From the NCBI RefSeq assembly GCF_002741985.1, contig NZ_APHW01000103.1:1-64000 (forward strand): a DNA stretch of 64,000 nucleotides, given 5' to 3'. The DNA comes from Vibrio rotiferianus CAIM 577 = LMG 21460 (GTDB lineage: Bacteria > Pseudomonadota > Gammaproteobacteria > Enterobacterales > Vibrionaceae). Every line of letters begins with the position of its first letter. Positions within the stretch are counted from its first letter, which is position 1. Below are positions 43,549 through 53,086 of this stretch, in pieces. The translations under genes and the position numbers were made by a program. The notes beneath the pieces were generated by a model. That model had not been told where the DNA came from. It did no database searches and saw only the letters and a list, made by a program, of their open reading frames with translations.

Positions 43549-43662
43549 GTCGAGATCACTGTGGATCTTACTCTTTGTAATGGCGTTCGATTTTTCTCAA
43601 TCTATACCTATCCTTAGAGTAATTGCATCCACAACAACCATAAGAAAAAGTGGGAGTTTATT

Positions 43663-44667
43663 ATGAAAGTATTTATTCAAGGTCTTCCAAAGGTAGAGTT
43701 ACACTTACATATCGAAGGTTCACTAGAGCCAGAATTGTTGTTTGAACTGGCACAACGCAACAACATCGACATTCCATACGAGTCACCACAGGCATTGCGC
43801 AAAGCTTACGAGTTTGAAGATTTACAGTCTTTTCTAGATATCTATTATCAGGGCGCCAACGCGCTGCGTACGGAACAAGACTTTTACGACTTGACTTGGG
43901 CATACCTAGAGCGCTGCAAAGCCGACAACGTTATTCATACAGAGATCTTCTTTGCCCCACAAACCCATACCGACCGCGGTATTGAGTTTGAAACTGTCAT
44001 CAACGGTATTTACCGTGCGATGCAAGATGGCAAAGAGAAGTTGGCTATTACCTCTCAAATCATCGCATGCTTCTTGCGTCACCTGTCGGAAGAGAGCGCC
44101 ATTGAAACACTACAATCGATACTTGACCATCAAGACAAAATTATCGGTGTCGGTTTGGACTCTTCAGAGCTCGGTCACCCACCAGAAAAATTCAAACGCG
44201 CTTTCCAACAAGCAAAAGAAGCTGGCTTATTGACCGTCGCGCACGCAGGTGAAGAAGGCCCGGCGCAAAACATTGTCGATTCTGTCGAGATGCTTAGCGT
44301 CAGTCGTGTCGACCATGGTGTTCGTTGTGTTGAGGATGCATCGCTGATGCAAGCGCTGATTGAAAGCAAGATGCCACTGACGGTTTGCCCGTTATCGAAT
44401 ATCAAGCTGTGCGTGTTTGATGAAATGGCGCAGCACAATATTGTCGACTTGCTACGCAAAGGTGTTGCAGTGACGATAAACTCGGATGACCCGGCTTACT
44501 TTGGTGGTTATATGACGGATAACTTCATGGCGGTAAGTAACGCTCACCCAATGACAAAGCTAGAACTGGCTCAGTTTACAATTAATGCCATTGACGCGAG
44601 TTTCATTAGCGAAGCGCTTAAAGCGAAGTACCGCGCTCAAGTGACTGATTACTTAGCGAATCACTGA
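43663..44667 (+). CDS. add: Adenosine deaminase
   Basis: The 334-residue enzyme deaminates adenosine and deoxyadenosine to inosine forms. It opens with LPKVELHLHIEGSLEP, containing the zinc-binding HLH. The other zinc and active-site residues are seen in TVAHAGEEG (His), RVDHGVRC (the catalytic His) and TINSDDPAYF (Asp-Asp). Length fits the bacterial enzyme. GTGGGAG precedes the ATG. The adenine riboswitch upstream links its expression to purine salvage demand. Confidence 0.95.
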   Translation: MKVFIQGLPKVELHLHIEGSLEPELLFELAQRNNIDIPYESPQALRKAYEFEDLQSFLDIYYQGANALRTEQDFYDLTWAYLERCKADNVIHTEIFFAPQTHTDRGIEFETVINGIYRAMQDGKEKLAITSQIIACFLRHLSEESAIETLQSILDHQDKIIGVGLDSSELGHPPEKFKRAFQQAKEAGLLTVAHAGEEGPAQNIVDSVEMLSVSRVDHGVRCVEDASLMQALIESKMPLTVCPLSNIKLCVFDEMAQHNIVDLLRKGVAVTINSDDPAYFGGYMTDNFMAVSNAHPMTKLELAQFTINAIDASFISEALKAKYRAQVTDYLANH

Positions 44668-44683
44668 TTATAAATACAAATCA

Positions 44684-44713
44684 ATAAGGGCTAGCAATCT
44701 AGCCCTTATTTTG
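44684..44713 (+). terminator. Terminator after add
   Basis: AATAAGGGCTAG pairs with CTAGCCCTTATT around a four-base loop and is followed by T residues. The stem is 12 base pairs long. Confidence 0.9.
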
Positions 44714-44743
44714 TTGTTTGGCATTCCTATTTCGCTACGCACC

Positions 44744-45030
44744 TCATGATGCATCTCGCTCGGTTTTAACGCAATTTCTACCCGACCTTTTTGCATGATA
44801 TAGCGCTTTGTCAGCTCGCATAACTAAGCCACTAAATGACTCTTCTTTGCGGTATGTGGCTACGCCAGCACTGACTGTCACCTTAGAAACAGGCGAAAAA
44901 TCAACATCCTTCAATTGCTTAAGAAGGTTAGAAGCGGCAAATTTAGCTTATTCCAACTGCGCTTCGACAACGACAATAACGAACTCTTCACCTCCCAACG
45001 CACAAAGACCTTTCTATACTGAGGAATATA
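44744..45030 (-). pseudogene. Remnant of a GGDEF-domain (diguanylate cyclase) gene
   Basis: Read on the minus strand the stretch encodes LGGEEFVIVVVEAQLE then a stop codon, then continues in frame with KFAASNLLKQLKDVDF, VSAGVATY, RADKALYHAK and a normal C-terminus, RSGRN and the stop. These are the GGDEF-domain hallmarks, including the GGEEF loop and the later ALYxAK helix. Just before GGEEF the frame shifts (FVRW precedes in another frame). It therefore has a missing base and an internal stop, and its N-terminal part is absent. No complete homologue remains here. Confidence 0.8.
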
Positions 45031-45093
45031 TCTACAGTCTAGATTGGCATGAATTAACCTTCCATATGGTATTTGGTAAATCTTCGCTTAAAT

Positions 45094-46029
45094 CTAATAA
45101 TTGACCGTAAACTTCTCAGCTGCTAAGAAACATTGCTCCCTTAACCACTGATGACTAGGGTCATTGGTACGTGAAGAGTGCCAATACATTGCAACTTCAA
45201 TAGGCTCTTTTAAGAAGCTCGCTTCTAGCGCTTTTAAGTTATGCATACCCTTATATTGATCTAACAGAATCAGGGGCATCAACGCCAAATAATCGCAATG
45301 TTGAACCACAGGTAACATTTCCATAATGCTGCTTGTTTGCCACGCGACCTTTCGTTGCCCCAATATCTCTTCATCCTTGATACCCCTCCCGATCAAGTAA
45401 CCACTTTGCTGGTCTAATTGAGACAAAGTTACATGCTTTTCAGCTAGGTACTCTTCAATACTGATTGTCTCCCCGGTGAGTCGGGGGTGATCAGCTCGGC
45501 ACATAACCGTAAGCTTATCTGACATCAAGACCTGAGATCTAAGATGGGGATGTAAATTAGTTTGTGCCTCAATCACCAAATCGCACTGCTGCGTTCTAAG
45601 CAAGTTAGTTAAATCCATGGTGTAAAGTGGCTCAATACGTGTCGTTGCCTTGGGGGCTTTTTCACTGATTAACGCAGAGAGTTCAGGCAGAAGCGTGAAA
45701 CCAAACACACTGAGGGACGAAATCACAAAACGCTTATCGCATTCCGCAGGATTAAACCGGGAGTGCTCAGGTAGCATATAAGCAATATTCTCAACCGCAT
45801 TGGCCAGCGTAGGATATATATCAATGGCAAACGCTGTCGGTGATACCCCATGGCTACCTCGAACAAATAACGCATCCTTAAACACCTCACGAAGTCTCAC
45901 CACCGCTTGGCTAACGGCTGACTGGCTGACCCCAAGTCGCTGCGCAGCTTTGGTATAACTTTTCTCTTCCACGATAGCGACAAACGTGGGGATGAGGCTG
46001 TAGTCAGAGTGTTTCATATTTAATGCCAT
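45094..46029 (-). CDS. LysR-family transcriptional regulator
   Basis: The 311-residue protein has a typical LysR N-terminus (residues 6-70): IPTFVAIVEEKSYTKAAQRL, SQSAVSQAVVRLREVF and FVRGSHGVSPTAF. The effector domain follows (SRFNPAECDKRFVISSLSVF and so on). GGAGA stands about ten bases before the ATG; an internal ATG four codons later is also possible. It is divergent to the membrane-protein/HlyD pair at 46187-47674, which is the usual layout for its target. The inducer is unknown. Confidence 0.87.
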   Translation of the reverse strand: MALNMKHSDYSLIPTFVAIVEEKSYTKAAQRLGVSQSAVSQAVVRLREVFKDALFVRGSHGVSPTAFAIDIYPTLANAVENIAYMLPEHSRFNPAECDKRFVISSLSVFGFTLLPELSALISEKAPKATTRIEPLYTMDLTNLLRTQQCDLVIEAQTNLHPHLRSQVLMSDKLTVMCRADHPRLTGETISIEEYLAEKHVTLSQLDQQSGYLIGRGIKDEEILGQRKVAWQTSSIMEMLPVVQHCDYLALMPLILLDQYKGMHNLKALEASFLKEPIEVAMYWHSSRTNDPSHQWLREQCFLAAEKFTVNY

Positions 46030-46186
46030 ATCTAAATATCTCCACGTGATATTAGCTTAACTTATATCGTTTATCACCCTACTTATGACGCTTTTTCGTA
46101 CAATCATGAGCACGTGATAACACTCAGAATAATAACAATCACGCGCTCAACGGTTTACCCTCATAACATAGACAAAAGGTATAACT

Positions 46187-46681
46187 ATGAACGTCATAAA
46201 AGCCATAGGTCGCGTTATTTTTGCGATTTTTATGGTGTTACTAAAGTTCTCAATCTTTATGGCTCTGATGCTTGGTGGTGCGTATTTACTCGCTCCCATG
46301 GGCACAATCAATTCGAAAGACATTGATATGAGCATGTTTATCAATACCCCTAACGACACCATGATGGTGATCTTCAACTCCGAATACTTCAGCGGTTACC
46401 TCTTCTCTGTCACCATAGCGCTTGCCCTTTTTGTTATCTATTTGCTATGGCAGATCCATGAAGTAGCCCTACATCGAGCTCAAGAGAAGAAAAGCTCTCA
46501 CATCCAACTGGTGTTTGCCCTTTCCCTTTGTGGTTTGTTCATCCATAAAGCGTGGTGGGTTCTCGCGCTGATCATCGCCTTCGCTAACTGGGAGCACATT
46601 GGCAGCTCGTTAAGCAACATCATTCGTAATAGTCGCCTGGCTTCAAAGCCCCAAACACCAACCAAAGTGACGGAGGAATAA
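46187..46681 (+). CDS. Small inner-membrane protein paired with an HlyD-type protein
   Basis: The 164-residue protein has about three to four transmembrane segments (residues 8-35, 66-85 and 105-130) and a short basic tail. It overlaps no other gene and stops three bases before the HlyD gene. The arrangement resembles the E. coli pairs of a small DUF3302-type membrane protein with an HlyD-like protein (YiaW-YiaV, YibI-YibH), but I cannot confirm homology. AAAGG stands eight bases before the ATG. Function unknown. Confidence 0.65.
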   Translation: MNVIKAIGRVIFAIFMVLLKFSIFMALMLGGAYLLAPMGTINSKDIDMSMFINTPNDTMMVIFNSEYFSGYLFSVTIALALFVIYLLWQIHEVALHRAQEKKSSHIQLVFALSLCGLFIHKAWWVLALIIAFANWEHIGSSLSNIIRNSRLASKPQTPTKVTEE

Positions 46682-46684
46682 ACC

Positions 46685-47674
46685 ATGAAAGAGGTAATGA
46701 TTCCATACATTCTGATCATGTGGATTTTGGTCTCAACAGGGGCAATTAAGTGGACGTTTAAAAGCGCCTTTTGGATCATCTCTGGCGGTGCTTTCATTCT
46801 TGTGGTGTTAGGGATCCTCTCGCGCCTTTGGGCTCCGGTTGATTTGACTTATTCATCCACAGTGAAAGCGCCCCACTCAGTTCTGTCTCCACTGTTTCGC
46901 GAGCAGATTGACCATATCTATGTAGACCACAACCAAGTCGTAAAGAAAGGGGATGTGATTTACACCCTAGCCGATACCACTTCCTTGGCGGACGTCGAAA
47001 AAATCAAAGCAAGCATCGTTCAACAAGAAGAGAACGTTGCGCAATTAAAACGCGACATCGTTCGTGGGAAAACGTCACCAGAGATCTTCAAAGGTCGAGA
47101 TATTGAGTACTACGAGTCTCAACTTCGCGTAGCAGAAGCGTCACTAAAATCGTTACACGCAGATCTAGAAAAGACCGAATTTGAGCAAGAACGTAAAACC
47201 GTTCGCGCTCCTTATGACGGCCAAGTAGCTGTCGTGAACGTAGCAGACGGCAGCCGCGTAGGTAACATGCACATCTACGACACATCACGTAAATTCCTAG
47301 AAATGCGTATTCCAGATCAAAGCTACCGTTACATCGAGAAAGGACAGTTTGCTGAATTCTACGTTGATGCGTACCCAGGTGAAGTCTTCCGTGCTCGCGT
47401 ACACAGTATCACTGCGGGTACCGGAGAATCATCCGTTTCACCATTACAGGGGCCACAAAGCGTGCGTCAACATGTAGGCTCAAACACTAGTAGTCACGGC
47501 CGCACGGTGATTCTAGAAATCTTTGAGCCCGAAGGCAAAACCATCCCAATTGGCGCGACAGGCTCTGCTTGGATTGCGGCGAATAAGCCACACAGCCTGT
47601 TTGGTTTCATTGATGTGATTGGCGCAGCAACCGTTCGCCTGCACTCGTACAAATCCTACTTAAACGCAATTTAA
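46685..47674 (+). CDS. HlyD-family membrane fusion protein
   Basis: The 329-residue protein has two N-terminal hydrophobic segments (residues 5-22 and 26-48), then the biotinyl-lipoyl-like halves (VKAPHSVLSPLFREQIDHI and TVRAPYDGQVAVVNVADGSR) that bracket a helical hairpin. A beta-barrel domain (FLEMRIPDQSYRYIEKG) follows. Such proteins bridge an inner-membrane partner with an outer-membrane channel or work alone in envelope functions. Its partner is presumably the preceding small membrane protein, and the divergent LysR gene may regulate both. Confidence 0.85.
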   Translation: MKEVMIPYILIMWILVSTGAIKWTFKSAFWIISGGAFILVVLGILSRLWAPVDLTYSSTVKAPHSVLSPLFREQIDHIYVDHNQVVKKGDVIYTLADTTSLADVEKIKASIVQQEENVAQLKRDIVRGKTSPEIFKGRDIEYYESQLRVAEASLKSLHADLEKTEFEQERKTVRAPYDGQVAVVNVADGSRVGNMHIYDTSRKFLEMRIPDQSYRYIEKGQFAEFYVDAYPGEVFRARVHSITAGTGESSVSPLQGPQSVRQHVGSNTSSHGRTVILEIFEPEGKTIPIGATGSAWIAANKPHSLFGFIDVIGAATVRLHSYKSYLNAI

Positions 47675-47773
47675 CTTTTTAATAGGCGGTGTTGCCCCCT
47701 ATCAATACTGTCTATTTCTTACTTCAAACACCAACAAGCCATTCACTAACTCGAATGGCTCACAGGTTTTACA

Positions 47774-48991
47774 ATGAAAAAAACACAACTCTCTCTTATC
47801 ACTCTTTCGTTATTTGCTGCAAATGCATCTGCCGCAGGTTACATGTTCCCTGAACTAGGCATGATGAACATCAGCACTGCGGGCGCCGGAGCACAAGCTA
47901 TCGCAGAAGGCGCTGAAACAGCGTTTGCTAACCCAGCCGCCATGTCCGAGTTCGAATCCACTGCCATCGCCTTTAATCTACAAGGCATGGTGTCTGATAT
48001 TGAGTACACTGATGCAGGTTCAACTGGCTTATTCCGTGGAGGTGAAAACTCAACCCAAGCAGGAACAGCGATGCCGGTGAGCTCATTTTACCTTGTTCAG
48101 CCCATTAATGACAAATGGACAGCGGGTTTAGCAATCGCTTCTTCAGGCGGTTCTGTGATTGATTATGGCCCTCAATTTTCTGGCGCTTTATTACTACAAG
48201 ACGCTCAACTTCTTACGGTTCAGTTCAATCCAAGTATTGCCTATCAAGTGCAAGATAACTTCTCTGTTGGTGTAGGTTTAGTCACTGAATACGGCATGCT
48301 CAACCAAACGCTTGCAGGTTCAGGCAGCGGTTTAGTTCCACAAATTGATGCATCAGGCTCAAGTCTTGAGTTCGGCTACACCTTAAGTGCGTTTTACAAA
48401 TTGGACGAACGTAACCAGTTTGGCTTTGCTTATCGCTCCCAAATCGAACACGACATGGATGGGGAGCTAAAAACTCGTTCAAACAAAGTGGATTCTTCAG
48501 TCAACATCATTATGCCTGCTACGGCTCTATTAAGTGGCTATCACAGCCTAAATGAGAAAGTCGCTGCGATGTGGAGTTTAGGTTGGACAGACTTCAGTAA
48601 GATCTCTGATACCTCGATCTCATTAACAAACCGCGAAGCTGATATCGCTCGAAACTGGGAGGATACCTTCTCTGCGAGCGTAGGTATGCACTATCAACTG
48701 ACGGAGCAATGGCGTCTAGAAGGTGGCCTTTATTATGAAACATCACCACAAGATGACCCTCGCTATCAGTATCCAGATGTGCCTACTGGTGAGATCTGGA
48801 AGTTCGGCACTGGTGCAAGCTATGACATTAATAAGCAATGGCGCATGCAGATGTATTATGAATACTACTACGGTGGAACCCCTAGCATTGAATATACTCT
48901 GTTTGAAGGCTCACCAGCAGAAAGTACACTGCGCGGTGATTACGATGCCGATATTCACTTCTTTGGCGTCTTATTCAACTATCAGTTTTAA
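47774..48991 (+). CDS. FadL-family outer-membrane transporter
   Basis: The 405-residue protein has a signal peptide (cleavage after ASAA) followed by the FadL signature GYMFPELGMMNISTAGAG and the NPA motif in AFANPAAMSE, the plug region of the family. The rest is a beta barrel with a terminal aromatic (FFGVLFNYQF). FadL proteins let long-chain fatty acids and other hydrophobic compounds across the outer membrane. It lacks an operon partner. GG-rich ribosome site is weak, but the start is the only one that keeps the signal. Confidence 0.9.
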   Translation: MKKTQLSLITLSLFAANASAAGYMFPELGMMNISTAGAGAQAIAEGAETAFANPAAMSEFESTAIAFNLQGMVSDIEYTDAGSTGLFRGGENSTQAGTAMPVSSFYLVQPINDKWTAGLAIASSGGSVIDYGPQFSGALLLQDAQLLTVQFNPSIAYQVQDNFSVGVGLVTEYGMLNQTLAGSGSGLVPQIDASGSSLEFGYTLSAFYKLDERNQFGFAYRSQIEHDMDGELKTRSNKVDSSVNIIMPATALLSGYHSLNEKVAAMWSLGWTDFSKISDTSISLTNREADIARNWEDTFSASVGMHYQLTEQWRLEGGLYYETSPQDDPRYQYPDVPTGEIWKFGTGASYDINKQWRMQMYYEYYYGGTPSIEYTLFEGSPAESTLRGDYDADIHFFGVLFNYQF

Positions 48992-49130
48992 TCGTCACTG
49001 TGAGCGCAGGGAAGCGCTCACTGAATGCACTTTACCTTAATCAGATTAAACCCTTACATTTCGTCTGTGGTTAACCCGTAGTTTTGGCGCTAGACTGAGT
49101 GAACGATATATACCTAAAAGGAAAGAAGTC

Positions 49131-49604
49131 ATGATTCAACAAGGTCAAACATTGCCTGCTGCAACGTTAAGCGAACTGACGGCTGAGGGCATGGTAAACC
49201 ACCAAGTAACCGAACTCTTTGCAGATAAGAAAGTGGTTTTATTTGCCGTACCAGGCGCATTTACGCCAACTTGTTCTGAAGCGCACTTGCCTGGTTATGT
49301 TGTATTGGCTGATCAGCTCAAAGCGAAAGGTGTGGATCTGATTGCTTGCGTATCTGTAAACGATGCATTCGTGATGCAAGCTTGGGGCGAAGCGCAAAAC
49401 GCATCTGAGCTTCTAATGCTTGGTGACGGTGACGCAAGCTTTACCAAGGCATTAGGTCTAGAGATGGATACAGGTGGTTTCGGTGGCGTTCGTTCACAGC
49501 GTTACGCGATGATCATCGACAATGGCGTGGTCACCACATTGAACGTTGAAGAACCAAAGACATTTGAAGCAAGCAAAGCGGAAACCATTCTCGCAGCACT
49601 TTAA
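49131..49604 (+). CDS. Peroxiredoxin (Prx5-type, thioredoxin fold)
   Basis: The 157-residue protein has the peroxidatic cysteine motif PGAFTPTCSEAHLPGY at about residue 38-54, with the Pro-x3-Thr-x2-Cys signature, and closes with TFEASKAETIL. Only one cysteine more (IACVSVND) is present, so it is a 1- or atypical 2-Cys Prx5 enzyme that reduces hydrogen peroxide and organic peroxides with glutathione or thioredoxin. AAAGGAAAG stands near the ATG. It is monocistronic with a strong terminator. Confidence 0.93.
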   Translation: MIQQGQTLPAATLSELTAEGMVNHQVTELFADKKVVLFAVPGAFTPTCSEAHLPGYVVLADQLKAKGVDLIACVSVNDAFVMQAWGEAQNASELLMLGDGDASFTKALGLEMDTGGFGGVRSQRYAMIIDNGVVTTLNVEEPKTFEASKAETILAAL

Positions 49605-49622
49605 GCTCATCGCTAAGATCAC

Positions 49623-49652
49623 AAAACGGAAGCCTCATCGCTTCCGTTTTTT
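49623..49652 (+). terminator. Terminator after the peroxiredoxin gene
   Basis: AAAACGGAAGC pairs with GCTTCCGTTTT and is followed by T residues. It also serves the converging methyltransferase gene. Confidence 0.9.
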
Positions 49653-49674
49653 CTATCTGAACTCACTGATTTAA

Positions 49675-50379
49675 CTAGCTCAGCGCCACACATTTAATAA
49701 AGATGAAATTAGGGAACGTCGCCAAGCGTTGGTAATGCTCTTGCGAAATTTCTCGAATCTTTTCATTCACCTTACCTTCTGAAATCGCCAGCATCACCAT
49801 GCCACTGCTAGCAATTGCATTGGTAATGTCTTGTAACGAACGACGGTAGAATGCCACAGGAACCGGTTCTCCTACCGTATTCCATATATCTTCTACCAAC
49901 TCTTTATCGTAGTAATTGCCTGAAGCCGAACATTCGAAATCCGCAAAAGGGTGGTGAGTTGAAAATACAAACTGACCGCCCGCTTTTAAAACACGTTGAA
50001 TGTCGTCAAACAATGGGCGTAAATCTTCAATGTAATGAACCATCAGAGGACAAATCACTAAGTCATACTGAGCATTCGCCTCTTCTGGCAAACCAAGTGC
50101 CAAGTTCTGAGCATAAGCGTCGACCAAGTCACCAAGCTTGTCTTTAACGATATCAATCATCTCTTGCGCAGCGTCGATACAAGTCACGGAAGTGGCGCCG
50201 CGCTCCAAAAGAATTTGCGCGTAAATACCTGAACCACAGCCTAAGTCCAGCACCTTTTTGCCAGCCACATCACCGACAAGTTCAAGCGTATTTGGGCGCT
50301 CAAAGTGCGCGTTGTACAAGTTATCTTGCGCCGCTAAATCGTATTGCTTTGCGTAAGTGGTGTACATTTCTTGCTTCAT
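49675..50379 (-). CDS. Class I SAM-dependent methyltransferase
   Basis: The 234-residue protein shows SAM motif I VLDLGCGSGIYAQILLERGA at about residue 43, an acidic VTCIDAAQEMIDIVKD strand end and the motif III-like region LKAGGQFVFSTHHPF. The HHPFADF segment is typical of small-molecule methyltransferases. The substrate is unknown. There is no obvious partner nearby. It is not the MerR-fused enzyme seen earlier. Confidence 0.85.
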   Translation of the reverse strand: MKQEMYTTYAKQYDLAAQDNLYNAHFERPNTLELVGDVAGKKVLDLGCGSGIYAQILLERGATSVTCIDAAQEMIDIVKDKLGDLVDAYAQNLALGLPEEANAQYDLVICPLMVHYIEDLRPLFDDIQRVLKAGGQFVFSTHHPFADFECSASGNYYDKELVEDIWNTVGEPVPVAFYRRSLQDITNAIASSGMVMLAISEGKVNEKIREISQEHYQRLATFPNFIFIKCVALS

Positions 50380-50486
50380 GGTGACTCCAACAGAAAAAGT
50401 GGGATGCGAAGACTAGAAAATACCCGATAACAAAGCGCGTTAGAAGCGTGATCTTTCGCGTATATTGGAGAAGATGAGTGACAGCA

Positions 50487-50894
50487 CTAGCGCATTCGAA
50501 CCACATTGGTTTCTTGTTTACTTTTCATTTCTCCAAACGTCAAAACAAACGGCGAAGACTGCTTAACTCGACTAGGCAAAGAAGACAACGCATTGTAGGC
50601 GTCCTGCTTACTCTTGAAGTCTCCCACCGTTACCGTGTACCAGCGAGTGCCTCGGCTATTCTTCCAGTTCACCCACACTGGGTGCTTCGGGTCAATGTAG
50701 CGAATGTACTCTTTTACATCCTTCTCTTTTTTCAGCGCCAATACTTGCATGGTGTAATGGTTTGGGTTGAGGTAGCCATAAGCATCTTGCGATGACATCA
50801 CACCTACGCACTGCCCTGCCTCTGTTGGTTGATGCTGAGGCATTACACAGCCAGTAAGTGAAATCGCCAATGTCAAAGATAGAATCTTGCGCAC
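50487..50894 (-). CDS. SPOR-domain lipoprotein
   Basis: The 135-residue protein is a lipoprotein with the lipobox SLTGC (Cys about residue 16). A linker leads into a SPOR-like domain (HYTMQVLALKKEKDVKEYIR at the start, RWYTVTVGDFKSKQDAYNAL at the end). SPOR domains bind denuded septal peptidoglycan. The short format implies a single-domain, membrane-anchored binder, perhaps linked to division or cell-wall turnover. It stands alone. Confidence 0.82.
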   Translation of the reverse strand: MRKILSLTLAISLTGCVMPQHQPTEAGQCVGVMSSQDAYGYLNPNHYTMQVLALKKEKDVKEYIRYIDPKHPVWVNWKNSRGTRWYTVTVGDFKSKQDAYNALSSLPSRVKQSSPFVLTFGEMKSKQETNVVRMR

Positions 50895-50965
50895 GCGTAA
50901 CTCCGTTTGTTGTTCTGAATGGTTCTCTTACGGATTAGGCGACCATAAATGCAAGAATATGAAAC

Positions 50966-51006
50966 TAAAAACAAAAACGGCAGACTGAACATTTCAATCT
51001 GCCGCT
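50966..51006 (-). terminator. Terminator of the GGDEF gene
   Basis: CGGCAGA pairs with TCTGCCG around a longer loop. On the minus strand a T-rich tract follows, just downstream of the GGDEF-protein stop. Confidence 0.75.
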
Positions 51007-51024
51007 TGATTAGCAATGAATTCG

Positions 51025-52944
51025 CTAGGGGAGTACCACCTGATTTTTCCCGTTTCGCTTCGCCTCATAAAGGCTTTTATCTGCTCGGCGGAAATACTCA
51101 TCGTTATAGGTAAATGTCTCTATCAAACCGCCATGGCTGACACCAATAGAAGTAGTGATATGCAGGTTTTCCTCCCCTGCTTCAAACAATACATCATCAA
51201 TGTGTTGGCGTATGGCTTCAAGGCGATTCGGCAGGTCATCGCTACCTTTTAATAACATCAAAAACTCTTCCCCACCCCAACGAATCAGCAATTCTTGAGA
51301 GCGTAAATGCAACCTCAATCGCTCTGAGAACCCTTCTAGAATGCGATCTCCAGCCTCGTGCCCATGAACATCATTCACCTTTTTAAAGTTGTCGATATCA
51401 AAAAGCACAACACGATACGGTGTTTGCGCATCTAACTGGTGAGGGTGATCAATTTGATCGTAGTAATAACGTCGGTTATGCAGTTGAGTAAGAGGATCAA
51501 GCAGAGAAAGTTGTTGAAGCTCTTGGTTTTTACGTTGCGTCACTAAAACTCTAGAAACGGCAAATGCCAATACTACTGCCGAGATCGCAATCCAAAAAAT
51601 GGCGATCTGAAAACGAAGTTTCTCTTGGTCTAATTCAGATTCCGCCAAGCGTTTCTCTACTTCTAATAGGTCTCTTTCACGTTGAATATGCTCCGTCGCA
51701 AAGGCTTGCTCCAAATCATATACCTTACCCAGCAGTTGTTTTTTTCTATTGATGGAAAAGTGCTTGTACGTGTTTAGCGCTTCCTCATATTCGCCAAACT
51801 TTTCAAAAATTTTCGCCTTTTGTTCCGCGACTCTAATAATCCAACGCTCGTGTTTAATCGACTCAAATGCGGCCAAACTCGCCGCTGCACTTTTCATAGC
51901 TTGATCAGGTAGCCCTAACGCAAGCTGGCTCTTGGACATGATTAGATAACACTGTCCATACTCAACAGGGTAATCAGCGGCAGAAGGCAACGTAACACAT
52001 TGCTGCGTGGCTTTAAGCGCATCGGTATAGTTTTCTTCGAGCAGCAATAGATCTGCTTTACCTTTTAACTGAATGAGGTGATAGCGCAAGTTGGTTGATG
52101 TCGGTTTATAGTATTTCTTTGACTCTTCATACGCTTGCCGTGCTAGGTCAACTTTGCCTTGGCGATTGTAAATATGCGCCTCATTCAGGTACATCACTTG
52201 AAGCCCTTTGGCTTTGTCACCACGAGCATGACGTGCCAAATAGACTTGCTGTGCTTTTTGAATAAATTCTAGTGCTCTATCCCAACTTTCAATATGCAGA
52301 TAGAGAAGTCCAAGGTTGTTATAAATCGTTCCCTTGTATGCTTCTTGATTAATCTGATTTGCAGTATTGAGCCCATCTAAAAAGTAACGTTGCGCATCCA
52401 CTAATTGATTGGTTGCGTTACTCAATGCGCCGGCAATGTTGTAGAGCTTTGGCAATAGGGAGTGAAGGCGGTCGCGCTCAGCAATCTTGATCGCTAGTTG
52501 AATTTCAGTAATACCAAGCTTATTTCGTCCATGTAAGGTATGGTCCATTGCACTATCGGCCAGCAATAAGGCCTCTAACCAAGGTTGCTCGGATGATTTG
52601 GTGATGTCTTGTAACTGCTGACGATAACTCTGAGCACGGATAGGCTCATCATTTGCGCGAGCTAAGCGGTATTGCAAATAGAGTGCAAAAGACTTTTCAA
52701 GATCTGTGGTAAACGGCATTCCGACGGCTGCCAAGACTTCTTGTGCGCGTTTCGAATCCACATACGTTAGCTCACTAACATCAAGCAATACTTGCCCAAC
52801 GGGTGACTTGGCTAGCAACTCTTCAGGATCTAAAGTGGGTAACTGCTGCACTGGCGTATCGTCACGCCAGTAATCGTGTAAAGCAAAAGCAACCACTGCC
52901 CAAAGCAGAGCAGCTAGCAACGTGACAACATAGCTTTTTCTCAC
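51025..52944 (-). CDS. TPR-containing diguanylate cyclase
   Basis: The 639-residue protein starts at a GTG with an N-terminal transmembrane segment (residues 6-24). It continues with a long periplasmic region of tetratricopeptide-type helical repeats (about 60-400), a coiled coil (FATEHIQRERDLLEVEKRL), a second transmembrane segment (about 448-468) and a GGDEF domain. The active site is RWGGEEF, complete for c-di-GMP synthesis. The I-site preceding it is RSQE rather than RxxD, so product inhibition is probably weak. The TPR region probably senses a periplasmic ligand or peptide. Confidence 0.9.
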   Translation of the reverse strand: MRKSYVVTLLAALLWAVVAFALHDYWRDDTPVQQLPTLDPEELLAKSPVGQVLLDVSELTYVDSKRAQEVLAAVGMPFTTDLEKSFALYLQYRLARANDEPIRAQSYRQQLQDITKSSEQPWLEALLLADSAMDHTLHGRNKLGITEIQLAIKIAERDRLHSLLPKLYNIAGALSNATNQLVDAQRYFLDGLNTANQINQEAYKGTIYNNLGLLYLHIESWDRALEFIQKAQQVYLARHARGDKAKGLQVMYLNEAHIYNRQGKVDLARQAYEESKKYYKPTSTNLRYHLIQLKGKADLLLLEENYTDALKATQQCVTLPSAADYPVEYGQCYLIMSKSQLALGLPDQAMKSAAASLAAFESIKHERWIIRVAEQKAKIFEKFGEYEEALNTYKHFSINRKKQLLGKVYDLEQAFATEHIQRERDLLEVEKRLAESELDQEKLRFQIAIFWIAISAVVLAFAVSRVLVTQRKNQELQQLSLLDPLTQLHNRRYYYDQIDHPHQLDAQTPYRVVLFDIDNFKKVNDVHGHEAGDRILEGFSERLRLHLRSQELLIRWGGEEFLMLLKGSDDLPNRLEAIRQHIDDVLFEAGEENLHITTSIGVSHGGLIETFTYNDEYFRRADKSLYEAKRNGKNQVVLP

Positions 52945-53086
52945 GAGGTATTACATTCCATCTCAGTTATATTAAGACTTTTCTTTTTAGAAGCATCTGA
53001 TTCATAAGCGGACAATAACATCAATCAAATGCATTCCCAAGCTTGCATAGGAATTGATTGACATATAAGTGTGAAGATTAGGTAAT

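Noticed and set aside
43457..43666. A 69-codon plus-strand frame in front of add
   Set aside because: It runs through the riboswitch aptamer and its spacer, has no ribosome site and no protein-like composition.
44808..45104. A 98-codon plus-strand frame near the LysR gene
   Set aside because: It is antisense to the GGDEF remnant, which explains the coding-like signal on the minus strand.
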